From Bacteroides caecimuris (lineage in GTDB: Bacteria > Bacteroidota > Bacteroidia > Bacteroidales > Bacteroidaceae): a stretch of DNA of 64,000 bases. This document shows, in pieces, positions 8,294 through 17,177 of the stretch. Within the stretch, counting starts at the first letter, position 1. Every line of letters starts with the position of its first letter. Both the position numbers and the translations under genes were made by a program. Location: contig NZ_CP015401.2 of NCBI RefSeq assembly GCF_001688725.2, positions 2,914,001 to 2,978,000 of the forward strand. Reading direction: 5' to 3'. Below the pieces are notes generated by a model. That model made no database searches. It saw nothing but the letters and a program-made list of their open reading frames with translations, and had not been told where the DNA came from.

Positions 8294-9354
8294 TTACTGG
8301 AGGATCGCAACTCCGTCGTATGTCACAGTTTTCAAGTTAGTCATATTTAATTCTTTTGTCTTTGCAGGAAGTGGAGCATAGTGAACCTCCGAGGTGATAT
8401 TCTGTACCTCGTCAGAGAGGATATACTTCAACAAATCGAGTGTAGCCTCCGCCTGCTCCTTGCTACGGTCTGAGTAATTCTGCTCCTTGTAGATAATCAT
8501 CCAAGTGAATGTAGATATCGGATAAGCACCGACTGCATCTACATTTGTGATTGAAGTACGAGTATCAGCAGGAATTACACCCGAAGCTGCTGCTGAAATT
8601 GTTGCAGACGATGGTAACACAAATTCGCCTCTTACATTCTGGATGCGTGCATATGGAATTTTCAGTGTGAACGCGTACTCAGAGCTTACATAACCGATTG
8701 AGTTCTTGGTCTGTGAAATCACGCCTGCAACCCCCGGATTACCCTTCGCAGCCTGTCCCGAAGAGAAGTTTACCGACTTGCCTGCACCAAACTTCTCCTT
8801 CCACATAGGACTAACCTTTGTGAGATAATCGGTGAATACGAAGGTGGTTCCCGAACCATCCGAACGGAATACGGGAATGATTGCTTCTGCAGGAAGTGTT
8901 ACATCGGGGTTAAGAGCTGCCAAACGCTCATCGTTCCACATCTTAATCTCTCCAGCAAAGATGTCTGCAATAACCTCACCTGTAAGTTTCAACTCCTTTA
9001 CGCCATCTAAATTGTAGGCTACAACCACTGCACCCATACAAGTCGGAACATGAACTACGGGAGCCATATCAGCCATTTCCTTTTCTGTAAGGAAAGCATC
9101 ACTGCCGGCAAAATCAACAATCTTATCACGCAGGTTACGAACACCACCGCCAGAACCGATACCCCCATAAGCAACTACATCACCATTTACCTGAGCAAAA
9201 TTCTCAAACACCACATTGTAGAAAGGAAGAGGAAATGTTGCACCAGCTCCCGAAAGTTCCTGAGCCTTACGGCCACCATTTGTTGCATTACCGCCACACG
9301 ATACCATTGCAATGGCAAGTGTCAATGTTATAATTGACGAGATCTTTTTTTCAT
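8294..9354 (-). CDS. pstS: Phosphate-binding protein PstS, start frameshifted at an A7 tract
   Basis: Periplasmic phosphate-binding lipoprotein. The mature part is complete: the signal peptide ends ITLTLAIAMVSCGG, giving a lipobox cysteine; then GAGATFPLPFYNVVFENF and GSDAFLTEKEMAD near the start, and FRSDGSGTTFVFTDYL in the middle, all PstS phosphate-contact motifs. The natural start appears to be the ATG at 9354-9352, but after it comes a run of seven A (9351-9345 on the plus-strand numbering) that puts the ATG out of frame with the signal peptide. Eight (or five) A would restore the frame. The only in-frame start left is a TTG at 9325, inside the hydrophobic core and without the positive N-region. 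This could be a real mutation, a slippage switch or a sequencing error. Confidence 0.85.
9345..9354 (-). other. ATG plus A7 homopolymer at the pstS start
   Basis: The tract follows the start codon directly. With seven A the ATG frame meets a TAA eight codons later; one extra A joins the ATG to the ISSIITLTLAIAMVSC signal peptide. Homopolymers at this spot are prone to replication or transcription slippage. Confidence 0.7.
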
Positions 9355-9384
9355 AATAATATTAATTATTAAATGTTTATTCTA

Positions 9385-10359
9385 TTAGAAACCAAAGTAG
9401 CAATTTATGCATGCCGAATAGCTATTCTTTACACCATCAGCCTTAGGCATTGCCATCCTAAAATCAGGCGCTATCTTCACATATTCGCCAAGCTTGAATT
9501 GAATTCCAAGAATTGCAGCAGATTCATCCTTTACCTTATTCCAGTCGTTCTTTGAATATAAGTCATCGAATCGTACGTACAAAGAGATCTCTTTTGGCAG
9601 ATTTACAGAAGCGAAGATTGAATAACCACTTTGGTCAGCATCCTCATTATATGATGCGTTCATCATATAGTTGTATTCAGCACCGATGGTAAATTTCTCG
9701 TGCTTATATCCTGCAAACGCTGCAAAGTTTCCGGTATCCCTTTTGCCTTCTTCTCCACACTCGTTCAAACCACCATACAAGCGAATCTGAAAGCCCTTTA
9801 CAGGGGTAAGTGTTACACCCAAGCCATAATTAAGGCCCTCATTTTTCTGAATTTTCTTATAACCCTCACCATTTACGATAATCGCATCAGCCGAAATCCA
9901 GCCTGCAAATCTGTAGGCTGCCGAGATACCCAAATCGGCACTGCTACCGAACTTGTATTCGTCTTGGAAAGACTTCATGATGTAGCGATAACCCCAGAAC
10001 TTCTCTTGAAAGTTGAATTGTGTAGTCGAAATAAGACCTCCATTCAATGTCAGATTTCCCGTTTCCCACGAAACCATTGCATTTTTAATGTAAGCAATGC
10101 GTTGATAGTCGCTTACATCTGAAGACTTGCCGATGTCCATCACACCTTTTACAGACAATCCATTTCCGGGTTTATACTCATAACCCAAGTAACTTCTTTC
10201 TAACTCGAAGCCTCGGTCGTCATTTTCTGCTCCCAAACCTGTATGGAAATTTCCAAACACTTGAACAACCGCTTTGCCTTTCGGCTCCTCTGTTTTGGTA
10301 TCCTGCGCCTGCGTAGCAATACCGATGCTGGCTAAAAGACCTGCCATAATAAATTTCAT
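9385..10359 (-). CDS. Outer-membrane porin of the phosphate operon (OprO/OprP-like)
   Basis: Predicted outer-membrane beta-barrel, 324 residues from the ATG at 10359, chosen because MKFIMAGLLASIGIATQAQ is a good signal peptide; the longer reading has no such sequence. The mature protein has alternating aromatic/polar strands (FELERSYLGYEYKP, LTLNGGLISTTQFNFQEKFW) and ends in a terminal aromatic, NCYFGF, as barrels do. It is first in the pst operon, upstream of pstS, so a role in letting phosphate across the outer membrane is inferred. Phosphate selectivity cannot be read from sequence. Confidence 0.8.
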   Translation of the reverse strand: MKFIMAGLLASIGIATQAQDTKTEEPKGKAVVQVFGNFHTGLGAENDDRGFELERSYLGYEYKPGNGLSVKGVMDIGKSSDVSDYQRIAYIKNAMVSWETGNLTLNGGLISTTQFNFQEKFWGYRYIMKSFQDEYKFGSSADLGISAAYRFAGWISADAIIVNGEGYKKIQKNEGLNYGLGVTLTPVKGFQIRLYGGLNECGEEGKRDTGNFAAFAGYKHEKFTIGAEYNYMMNASYNEDADQSGYSIFASVNLPKEISLYVRFDDLYSKNDWNKVKDESAAILGIQFKLGEYVKIAPDFRMAMPKADGVKNSYSACINCYFGF

Positions 10360-10405
10360 TGTCACGTCAGTTTTAATTCGACACTGCAAAAGAACGGACT
10401 TCTTG

Positions 10406-10486
10406 TTTCATAAGAGTTTCAAAAAAATTAGGCTTTCGTTAAATACTGATTTCTTGAAAATATTACATTTTCATTAAATATCATTT
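10406..10486. promoter_or_regulatory. Candidate PHO-box-like direct repeats in the porin/response-regulator divergent region
   Basis: Three pairs of 7-bp near-repeats spaced by 4 bp (11-bp period, the layout bound by PhoB dimers): TTTCATA-agag-TTTCAAA at 10406-10423, TTTCGTT-aaat-ACTGATT at 10434-10451, and TTTCATT-aaat-ATCATTT at 10469-10486. The half-sites differ from the E. coli CTGTCAT word. The position between porin and regulator is right for autoregulation, but the region is AT-rich and chance matches are possible. Confidence 0.35.
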
Positions 10487-10515
10487 GGAATAATATTCAG
10501 TTCGGTTTTTCTCTA

Positions 10516-10523
10516 TAATTTTG
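10516..10523 (+). promoter_or_regulatory. Bacteroides -7 element before the response regulator
   Basis: TAATTTTG followed by C matches the TAnnTTTG -7 consensus, 22 bp before the regulator's ATG. No clear TTTG was found at -33, so this promoter may need an activator. Confidence 0.45.
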
Positions 10524-10544
10524 CAGCACATAATATATAAGTAT

Positions 10545-11243
10545 ATGGCAACAGAACGTATATTGATAGTGGATGATGAAGAGACTCTATGTGAAGTCTT
10601 GAAAATCAATCTTGAAAATGAAGGCTACGATGTTGATACAGCATTAAGTGCGGAAGAAGCCTTGCTTCTGGATCTGAAGAAGTATTCTTTGATACTCCTT
10701 GATATAATGATGGGAGAAATCAGCGGTATCAAAATGGCCAAGATGCTAAAAGCAGATATCACTACTGCTGACATTCCGATTATTTTCTGCACCGCTCGCG
10801 ATACGGAAGATGATATGGTTATGGGGCTGAATCTTGGTGCGGACGATTATATAATGAAGCCATACACCATTCGTAATGTAATAGCTCGTGTAAAGAGTGT
10901 ATTAAGGCGCACTTCGGGACAGAAAACAGTGACTACGACTATTGAAAAGCCAAATAAACTTAAGGTGGAAGGGTTGCACCTTGATTTAGAATTCAAGCGC
11001 TGTGTTGTAGATGGCGAAGAGGTTAAGCTTGCTCGCAAGGAGTTCGAATTGTTGGGTTATTTGATTTCCCACCGAGGCAAGATTTGTTCCCGCGAACAAA
11101 TTCTCAACCGTATATGGAGTAACGAGGTGGTTGTTCTTGACAGAACTATTGATGTAAACATCACCCGTTTGCGTTCTAAAATAGGTAAATATGGTTCGTA
11201 TATCGTAACTCGTTCCGGTTTTGGTTATGGCTTCCGCGATTAA
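10545..11243 (+). CDS. OmpR/PhoB-family response regulator
   Basis: DNA-binding response regulator of 232 residues. The receiver domain has the acidic pair DDE at 10-12, phospho-acceptor D53 in LILLDIMMG, and the conserved lysine in IMKPY. The C-terminal winged-helix domain (about 135-232) has the EFELLGYLISHRGKICSREQ helix and ends in TRLRSKIGKYGSYIVTRSGF, typical of OmpR/PhoB. I chose MATERI as the start; the upstream in-frame codon lies on the -7 element. Divergent position from the pst-porin operon makes control of phosphate genes the best inference. It overlaps the kinase gene by 17 bp. Confidence 0.9.
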   Translation: MATERILIVDDEETLCEVLKINLENEGYDVDTALSAEEALLLDLKKYSLILLDIMMGEISGIKMAKMLKADITTADIPIIFCTARDTEDDMVMGLNLGADDYIMKPYTIRNVIARVKSVLRRTSGQKTVTTTIEKPNKLKVEGLHLDLEFKRCVVDGEEVKLARKEFELLGYLISHRGKICSREQILNRIWSNEVVVLDRTIDVNITRLRSKIGKYGSYIVTRSGFGYGFRD

Positions 11244-12663
11244 AATATCTTACCACAAGCGGCTTTTTCTTATGTTGCTTGCTTTCTCATGGACTCTAAT
11301 CCTATCCTTCATCGGATTTCAATATCTGCGAGAAAAACAATACAAATCAGATTTCTTGAATGCACAACTTCAAATGTACAATTGCCACCTTCTTGAAGTT
11401 GTAGAAGATGGTTTGTCATACGAAGAGTATATAGCGACACACGAAAAGCCTTTCAATGACCTTCGCATATCCATAATAGCTCTTTCCGGCGCTGTTATTT
11501 ATGACAATATGATTTCACCGGATTCTCTTGACAATCACCGCCATCGACCCGAAATCGAAACAGCATTAAATGACGGATTCGGATACCATATCGAACGACA
11601 ATCAGCAAGTGATGGACGTGAATATTTCTATTCTGCAACAAAGGGCAAACGTGCTATAATCCGTACAGCTATTCCTTACTCATCAACACTTCGTGAGTTA
11701 CTTAAGGCTGACTGGGATTTCTTGGGAATAATGATTATCATCAGCTCAGTGATGAGCGTGTTGGCTTATTTCGCAACAAGAAGACTTGGCAAGACCATTG
11801 AACGACTAAACAGGTTTGCAGATAAGGCTAAAAAAGGAGAGGTTTTTGACGAGAATGAACCATTTCCTAATGATGAACTTGGTTTTATTTCCAATCATAT
11901 TGTACAACTTTATGCTCAATGGCAACAAACCATTAGGGATAGAGATATTGCTTATGAGGCAACTTTGCGTGAGGAACAAGAGAAAATGCGAATCAAGCGT
12001 CAGCTTACCAATAATATAAACCACGAACTGAAAACCCCTGTGGCATCCATACAAGTCTGCCTTGAAACCTTGCTTTCGGGCATCAATCTTAGTGAAGACA
12101 AAAGACTAGAACTTATAGAACGGTGTTATACAAACAATGAACGCCTTAGACGATTATTGGCTGATGTATCCTTAATAACAAGAATGGAAGATGGAAGTAT
12201 GCTTATCAGCAAAGAGAAGGTCGTTCTCAACGATATTCTGTGTGAGATTGCCGAAGAATTGACGATAATGCCGGACGAGGAACGTATGACACTACATACC
12301 AACTTTAACGAACGAGTGATATTAGATGGTAATCTCTCGCTTATCGGCTCCATATTCCGCAACCTCACCGAAAATGCAATTGCCTATTCTGGAGGTAGGA
12401 ACATCTATATCTCGCTTATCGCTAACGAAAACAAAGAGTATCATATCCGCTTTGAGGATGATGGTTGCGGTGTGGAAGAGAAACAATTAACACGCCTATT
12501 TGAACGATTCTACCGAATTGATAAAGGTCGTTCAAGACAAAAAGGTGGCACAGGGCTTGGTCTTGCCATAGTCAAACACGCTGTACAATTTCATGGAGGA
12601 ACCATAACTGCCAGCAACCGGCCAAATGGAGGATTGAGATTTGATTTTGTTTTGAAAAAGTAG
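11227..12663 (+). CDS. Membrane sensor histidine kinase (PhoR-like partner)
   Basis: Partner kinase of the preceding regulator. The 478 residues comprise an N-terminal helix (LFLMLLAFSWTLILSFIGF), a periplasmic sensor region of about 130 residues, a second helix (FLGIMIIISSVMSVLAYFA), a HAMP-like linker, a HisKA dimerisation helix with the phospho-histidine in NNINHELKTPVAS, and an HATPase_c domain with N-box NLTENAIAY, DDGCGV, FERFYRIDKG and GGTGLGLAIVKH. All catalytic boxes are present. Start is the ATG at 11227 inside the regulator's end. Signal sensed is unknown; phosphate status via the Pst system is the usual arrangement, and loss of pstA could disturb it. Confidence 0.9.
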   Translation: MASAIKISYHKRLFLMLLAFSWTLILSFIGFQYLREKQYKSDFLNAQLQMYNCHLLEVVEDGLSYEEYIATHEKPFNDLRISIIALSGAVIYDNMISPDSLDNHRHRPEIETALNDGFGYHIERQSASDGREYFYSATKGKRAIIRTAIPYSSTLRELLKADWDFLGIMIIISSVMSVLAYFATRRLGKTIERLNRFADKAKKGEVFDENEPFPNDELGFISNHIVQLYAQWQQTIRDRDIAYEATLREEQEKMRIKRQLTNNINHELKTPVASIQVCLETLLSGINLSEDKRLELIERCYTNNERLRRLLADVSLITRMEDGSMLISKEKVVLNDILCEIAEELTIMPDEERMTLHTNFNERVILDGNLSLIGSIFRNLTENAIAYSGGRNIYISLIANENKEYHIRFEDDGCGVEEKQLTRLFERFYRIDKGRSRQKGGTGLGLAIVKHAVQFHGGTITASNRPNGGLRFDFVLKK

Positions 12664-12807
12664 TTAACAGCATTATACCAACAGAGTTATCATACTGCTT
12701 CTGCCACGTGCAATAGGTATCCCCGGACTGTGCTTGCCATTCCGGCTGCCGAATCGTGTGCTTGCACTGTTATTTGCATCCGTTATATCCAGAGCAACTC
12801 CACCCAA

Positions 12808-12846
12808 AAGAAAAAAGACGGTTTGAAACCGTCTTTTTTCTTTTTA
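12808..12846. terminator. Bidirectional terminator between the kinase gene and prfC
   Basis: Perfect stem AAAGACGGTTT / AAACCGTCTTT flanked by A-run and T-run, serving both converging genes. The 140 bp before it shows no recognisable gene. Confidence 0.9.
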
Positions 12847-12850
12847 CCTC

Positions 12851-14425
12851 TTAAAACTCGCTCGTAAAGTGGAAGCGGATATTCTTGAAATCCATCTGCG
12901 CCATTTGCAGCACATACCCGGAGTCGGCAAGGAACACATCACGCCCTTCCCTATCCTTCGCCATATACTGATATTTGCGTTTCTTGAAGGCTTCCAATTC
13001 AGCCGGGTCGTCACTCTCTACCCAGCACGCTTTGTAAAGGCTGACCGGCTCCCAGCGACACGATGCATTGTATTCATTCAACAAACGGTATTGGATGACC
13101 TCAAACTGCAACTGCCCCACCGTACCGATAATCTTGCGGCCGTTGAACTGGTTGACAAACAGCTGTGCCACCCCTTCGTCCATCAACTGATCGATACCTT
13201 TTGCCAACTGTTTCTGCTTCATCGGGTCGGCATTCTCGATATACTTGAACATCTCCGGCGAGAAACTGGGCAAACCACGGAAATGAAGCATCTCGCCTTC
13301 GGTCAGCGTATCGCCGATTTTGAACGTGCCGTTATCAGGCAAACCGATAATATCTCCTGCGTATGCTTCGTCAATCGTTGTCTTGCGTTGTGCCATAAAC
13401 TGCGTGGGCGAGGAGAAACGCATTGTCTTGCCGTGGCGCACGTGCATATACGGAGCGTTACGGACAAACTTACCGGAGCAAATCTTGCAAAACGCCACAC
13501 ACGAACGATGGTTCGGGTCGATATTGGCGGTAATCTTAAAGATAAACCCAGTGAATTTCGGTTCGTCAGGTTTCACTTCACGCTCTTCTGCCTGTACAGG
13601 ACGAGGACTGGGAGCTATCTCTACAAAACAGTTCAGCAACTCTTGCACACCAAAGTTGTTCAACGCCGATCCGAAGAATACAGGCGCACAGTCCCCCGCC
13701 AAATAGGATTCCGAATCAAATTCCGGATAAACACCCTCAATCAGTTCCAAATCGCCACGCAACTTGTCTGCCAACGACTTGCCAATCTGTTGGTCCAGTT
13801 CTTCCGAATGAATATCGACTGCCACTTTCTCTGTTACCACCTGTTTGGATGGCTGATACAAGTCCAGTTTCTGTTCGTAGATATTGTATACTCCTTTAAA
13901 ACGTGCTCCCTGCTCAATCGGCCATGACAACGGACGGACCTGAATCATCAGTTCCTCTTCAAGTTCGTCGAGCAAGTCGAACGGATCTTTTCCTTCACGG
14001 TCCATTTTGTTGACGAAGATAATTACCGGTGTCTTTCTCATACGGCACACCTCCATCAGTTTACGCGTCTGCGTTTCCACACCTTTCGCACCGTCTACCA
14101 CGATGATAACACTGTCTACAGCTGTCAATGTGCGATATGTATCTTCGGCAAAGTCCTGGTGACCGGGAGTATCGAGAATGTTAATCTTATAGTCCCGATA
14201 GTCGAATTCCATCACGGAAGTCGTTACCGAAATACCGCGTTGTTTCTCAATCTCCATCCAGTCGGACGTAGCCGTTTTTTTAATTTTATTACTTTTTACC
14301 GCACCTGCCACCTGTATCTGACCTCCGAAAAGCAACAGCTTTTCCGTCAGCGATGTCTTACCAGCATCCGGATGCGCAATAATGGCGAACGTCCGCCGTC
14401 TCAAAATTTCTGTATTATCTGCCAT
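12851..14425 (-). CDS. prfC: Peptide chain release factor 3
   Basis: GTPase that removes RF1/RF2 from the ribosome after termination. 524 residues, the normal length. G1 is AHPDAGKT at 17-24, G2 region [12 protein letters not shown]3 DTPGHQDF, and G4 NKMDRE; the RF3-specific [20 protein letters not shown] lies near residue 450. It is last in the LysE-DUF4924-rmlD-prfC run, 70 bp after rmlD. Confidence 0.96.
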   Translation of the reverse strand: MADNTEILRRRTFAIIAHPDAGKTSLTEKLLLFGGQIQVAGAVKSNKIKKTATSDWMEIEKQRGISVTTSVMEFDYRDYKINILDTPGHQDFAEDTYRTLTAVDSVIIVVDGAKGVETQTRKLMEVCRMRKTPVIIFVNKMDREGKDPFDLLDELEEELMIQVRPLSWPIEQGARFKGVYNIYEQKLDLYQPSKQVVTEKVAVDIHSEELDQQIGKSLADKLRGDLELIEGVYPEFDSESYLAGDCAPVFFGSALNNFGVQELLNCFVEIAPSPRPVQAEEREVKPDEPKFTGFIFKITANIDPNHRSCVAFCKICSGKFVRNAPYMHVRHGKTMRFSSPTQFMAQRKTTIDEAYAGDIIGLPDNGTFKIGDTLTEGEMLHFRGLPSFSPEMFKYIENADPMKQKQLAKGIDQLMDEGVAQLFVNQFNGRKIIGTVGQLQFEVIQYRLLNEYNASCRWEPVSLYKACWVESDDPAELEAFKKRKYQYMAKDREGRDVFLADSGYVLQMAQMDFKNIRFHFTSEF

Positions 14426-14495
14426 AGTTTTTTAGTTAGAATGATGAATTATAAAACATGAATAAGCTATGCTGGAATAACATAGCCTACATCCA

Positions 14496-15356
14496 TTATT
14501 CATCTTTCATAATTTTATCAATGCATTGTTTGAGGCTCTCCTCCCAATGAGGAATCTCTATATCGAACGTTGTTTTTATTTTTGTTTTATCAAGCACGGA
14601 ATATGCCGGACGGTTTGCTTTCGCTGGATATTCGGCTGTATGCAAAGGTTTCACTTTGCAGGTGGTTATCCCTGCCAGACGATGAATAGCTACCGTGAAA
14701 TCATACCAGGAACAAACTCCCTCATTGCTGAAATGGTAAATACCGCGAACTATACCTTTATTTATAATAGTATAGATAGCACGTGCCAAGTCATTGGCAT
14801 ACGTCGGAGTCCCTATTTGGTCGAAAACAACTCCCAGGCTGTCACGCTCTTTTCCGAGACGAATCATCGTCTTTACGAAATTATTACCGAAAGTGGAATA
14901 GAGCCATGCAGTACGAATCACGGCTGTTTTCTCACAGCAATTCATTACCTCCTTTTCTCCTTCCAGTTTAGTGGTACCATATACTGAATCCGGGCTGGGA
15001 TTGCACTCTTCCGTGTATGGAGAATGCGCAGTACCGTCAAATACATAGTCAGTAGATACTTGTATCATGGTAGCACCATTGGCCTGTGCCGCACTTGCCA
15101 GTTGTTTCGGTGCTTCACAATTCAATTTGTATGCTAATTCTTGATTATCTTCTGCTTTATCTACAGCTGTATAAGCAGCACAATTCACAATAAGCTCAAT
15201 CTGCTTCTCTGCCATATAAGCCCAAACAGCTTGCTTGTCGCAGATATCGAGTTCCTGCACATCTGTGAAATAATACGTATGTTGCGGATTCTCTTTTGCA
15301 AGCACCTGCATCTCATTGCCAAGCTGACCGTTGGCACCTGTTACTAAAATTCTCAT
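14496..15356 (-). CDS. rfbD: dTDP-4-dehydrorhamnose reductase
   Basis: Final step of dTDP-L-rhamnose synthesis, NAD(P)H-dependent reduction of the 4-keto sugar. 286 residues with an SDR-type nucleotide site TGANGQLG at 6-13, STDYVFDG at 101-108 and catalytic Y126/K130 in VYGTTK. It starts right at the stop of the DUF4924 gene. The other rhamnose genes (rfbA, rfbB, rfbC) are not adjacent in this window. Confidence 0.94.
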   Translation of the reverse strand: MRILVTGANGQLGNEMQVLAKENPQHTYYFTDVQELDICDKQAVWAYMAEKQIELIVNCAAYTAVDKAEDNQELAYKLNCEAPKQLASAAQANGATMIQVSTDYVFDGTAHSPYTEECNPSPDSVYGTTKLEGEKEVMNCCEKTAVIRTAWLYSTFGNNFVKTMIRLGKERDSLGVVFDQIGTPTYANDLARAIYTIINKGIVRGIYHFSNEGVCSWYDFTVAIHRLAGITTCKVKPLHTAEYPAKANRPAYSVLDKTKIKTTFDIEIPHWEESLKQCIDKIMKDE

Positions 15357-15902
15357 TTATTCATCCAGTTTTAATTCACCTTTACGGTCTTTATCATAAT
15401 AATTTGCCAACATCGAAAGGAAATTAGTGATAGCTTCCACTGCCTTGGCTGTTCCTTCGCTGATAGGCTTCTTTTGAAGGCGAAGCAGGAGTATTCCATA
15501 CAACGCTTCAAAACAGGTTTCCAGTTCGGGTTCGTCTTTCTTACCGTTTTTATTCCGTAATTCTACAATAAACGGTAATGCTTTGAAATAAGCAGCACTG
15601 TAAAAAGGAAATTTAGGAGAAGAGGACAATGCATTATGCAATTCTGTCAGATTGATAATCACGTTCTTATTAATCTGCAGATGCCCTTTTTCCCGTACTC
15701 CTTCCTCACCCATCATCGTAATCAAATTGACGTACCATTCTCGCATGGCAGGCTGCTGTTCTTCCGGATAGCGTGCAATCACATTTGCCTCCATCTCTTC
15801 CGGTTCACAATGATTGGCACGGATCAAGTCTTCCTCTTGCCACATATATATAAGGTATTCGGCAATATTTTTCTCTTTCAGTTGTTGTGCTATCTGATTC
15901 AT
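15357..15902 (-). CDS. DUF4924 family protein
   Basis: Cytoplasmic protein of 181 residues, function unknown, from a family found mainly in Bacteroidota. The start MNQIAQQLKEKNIAEYLIYM was preferred; a longer reading overlaps the LysE gene and lacks similarity. The sequence is helical and charged with no signal peptide, membrane helix or catalytic motif. It lies 11 bp after the LysE gene and abuts rfbD, so it is co-transcribed with them. Confidence 0.82.
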   Translation of the reverse strand: MNQIAQQLKEKNIAEYLIYMWQEEDLIRANHCEPEEMEANVIARYPEEQQPAMREWYVNLITMMGEEGVREKGHLQINKNVIINLTELHNALSSSPKFPFYSAAYFKALPFIVELRNKNGKKDEPELETCFEALYGILLLRLQKKPISEGTAKAVEAITNFLSMLANYYDKDRKGELKLDE

Positions 15903-15913
15903 TATGTTATCCC

Positions 15914-16567
15914 TTAATAAAGTGACTCTCCCAACAAAGTATAAACCAGCCCTACCATAGATACCAGCATTACAATACTTCCAATGATACGGTTCAGCAT
16001 CCAAATACCACGCAGATTGAACTTGGTACGCACTTTATTCACAAAATAAGTGATGCCCAACCACCAAGTCAACGCCCCGGCAGCAATCGCAAAATATCCC
16101 GTTATCTCTTCAAAAACCAAAACGCCCTGCTGCACAAAGGCAAAACGGGCGAAAAGTCCGATAAACAGGAAGATTATCAACGGATTGGATAGAGTAACAA
16201 AAAAAGCGGTAATAAAATTATGGAAATAAGAACCTTTGTTGGACGAAGCCGGACGAATGGATTGCACCGGATTGCTACGGAAAGTATATATACCGAAAAG
16301 TAGCAACATGATGCTTCCCAACAGTTGCAAATAGAAAATGTTTTTATTGATATAATCGAAAACGAAACTCATCCCATAACCGGTGAGCAAAGCGTAGGCT
16401 ATATCGCTCAACGAGGCTCCCAGTCCCGTTACAAAGCCATACCAACGCCCTTTGTTCAATGTCCGCTGTATGCACAATACGCCCACCGGCCCCAAAGGTG
16501 CGGACACTACAACGCCAATAATAAAGCCTTTAACTAATATATCGAATATTGTCTCTATCTGAATCAT
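15914..16567 (-). CDS. LysE family amino-acid exporter
   Basis: Inner-membrane exporter of 217 residues with about six hydrophobic helices. The LysE/RhtB signature VVSAPLGPVGVLCIQRTLNK is near residues 20-40, and NPLIIFLF occurs mid-protein. I chose the ATG at 16567 (MIQIETIFDILVKGF) because the 19 extra upstream residues would add a charged leader unusual for the family. First gene of the operon leading to prfC. Confidence 0.88.
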   Translation of the reverse strand: MIQIETIFDILVKGFIIGVVVSAPLGPVGVLCIQRTLNKGRWYGFVTGLGASLSDIAYALLTGYGMSFVFDYINKNIFYLQLLGSIMLLLFGIYTFRSNPVQSIRPASSNKGSYFHNFITAFFVTLSNPLIIFLFIGLFARFAFVQQGVLVFEEITGYFAIAAGALTWWLGITYFVNKVRTKFNLRGIWMLNRIIGSIVMLVSMVGLVYTLLGESLY

Positions 16568-16761
16568 TCTGCAAATATCGCACTTTTTTATGATATAAGG
16601 ATAGGATATTAACGTTTTTTCCAACGAATCGCCCCTATTTCATGGAGCAAAGGACACTTAAAATGACACTTGGAAAACACAGGCAATACGAATGATTCCT
16701 TTTGTTTCTCTAGTTTCATTCATTACGATACAGCAATAAGCTACAAGTCCATTACTATATT

Positions 16762-16818
16762 TAAGATTTTCCAGTGCTATGAATAAGGACTTTCAGTGCG
16801 CAGGAGTAAGATTTTCCA
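16762..16818 (+). repeat. 12-bp direct repeat pair upstream of purL
   Basis: TAAGATTTTCCA occurs at 16762-16773 and again at 16807-16818, 45 bp apart, just before the 22-bp periodic array. No function known. Confidence 0.6.
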
Positions 16819-16833
16819 TGCAGTCAGGAAGTA

Positions 16834-16925
16834 GTCACCTTATAACGTGATAATAGTCATCTTACAAGGTAATATTTGTCCGATTATAAGGTGATATTTA
16901 TCATTATCCAAGGTGCCCACTTGTC
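16834..16925. repeat. Degenerate 22-bp tandem array upstream of purL
   Basis: Five copies of a GTC word recur at 16834, 16856, 16878, 16900 and 16923, and an AAGGT/AACGT word recurs at 16844, 16866, 16888 and 16910, so the unit is 22 bp. Units are palindromic in tendency: TCACCTTATAA at 16835-16845 is the exact reverse complement of TTATAAGGTGA at 16884-16894. The rest of the 16568-17065 gap shows no gene. Confidence 0.7.
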
Positions 16926-17065
16926 AGGGAAACGGGAAACAATAAAGATACGAGATTAAATTGGTAAAAAGCAAGAGAAGGATAGAAACTAATCGTGCAT
17001 TTATCGTACGGAAATAAATCAATCCATAAAAAGGGAAGACGGAAAAAAGATTTATTTCTGTTTTA

Positions 17066-17097
17066 TTTCTCACCACCAATGAAATTACTTATCTTTG
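17066..17097 (+). promoter_or_regulatory. purL promoter
   Basis: TATCTTTG at 17090-17097 is a consensus -7 box; TTTC at 17066-17069 is a one-mismatch -33 box, with a 20-bp spacer. The leader to the purL start is about 75 nt. Confidence 0.7.
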
Positions 17098-17137
17098 CAC
17101 CACAGAAAAAGAGAAGAGTTTCTCCTGTAGGAACTTC

Positions 17138-17169
17138 AATCGTAAAATCGTAAATCGTAAAATCGTAAA
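17138..17169 (+). repeat. AATCGTAA tandem repeat in the purL leader
   Basis: Four copies of (A)AATCGTA lie between the promoter and the purL ATG, ending 8 bp before it, i.e. across the ribosome-binding region. Copy number could change by slippage. Confidence 0.75.
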
Positions 17170-17177
17170 TATACAAC

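Noticed and set aside
12664..12807. Possible protein remnant after the kinase gene
   Set aside because: No frame gives a motif I can assign; too short to support.
16834..16925. 22-bp array as a CRISPR
   Set aside because: Units are degenerate and directly contiguous, with no conserved repeat separated by unique spacers and no cas genes.
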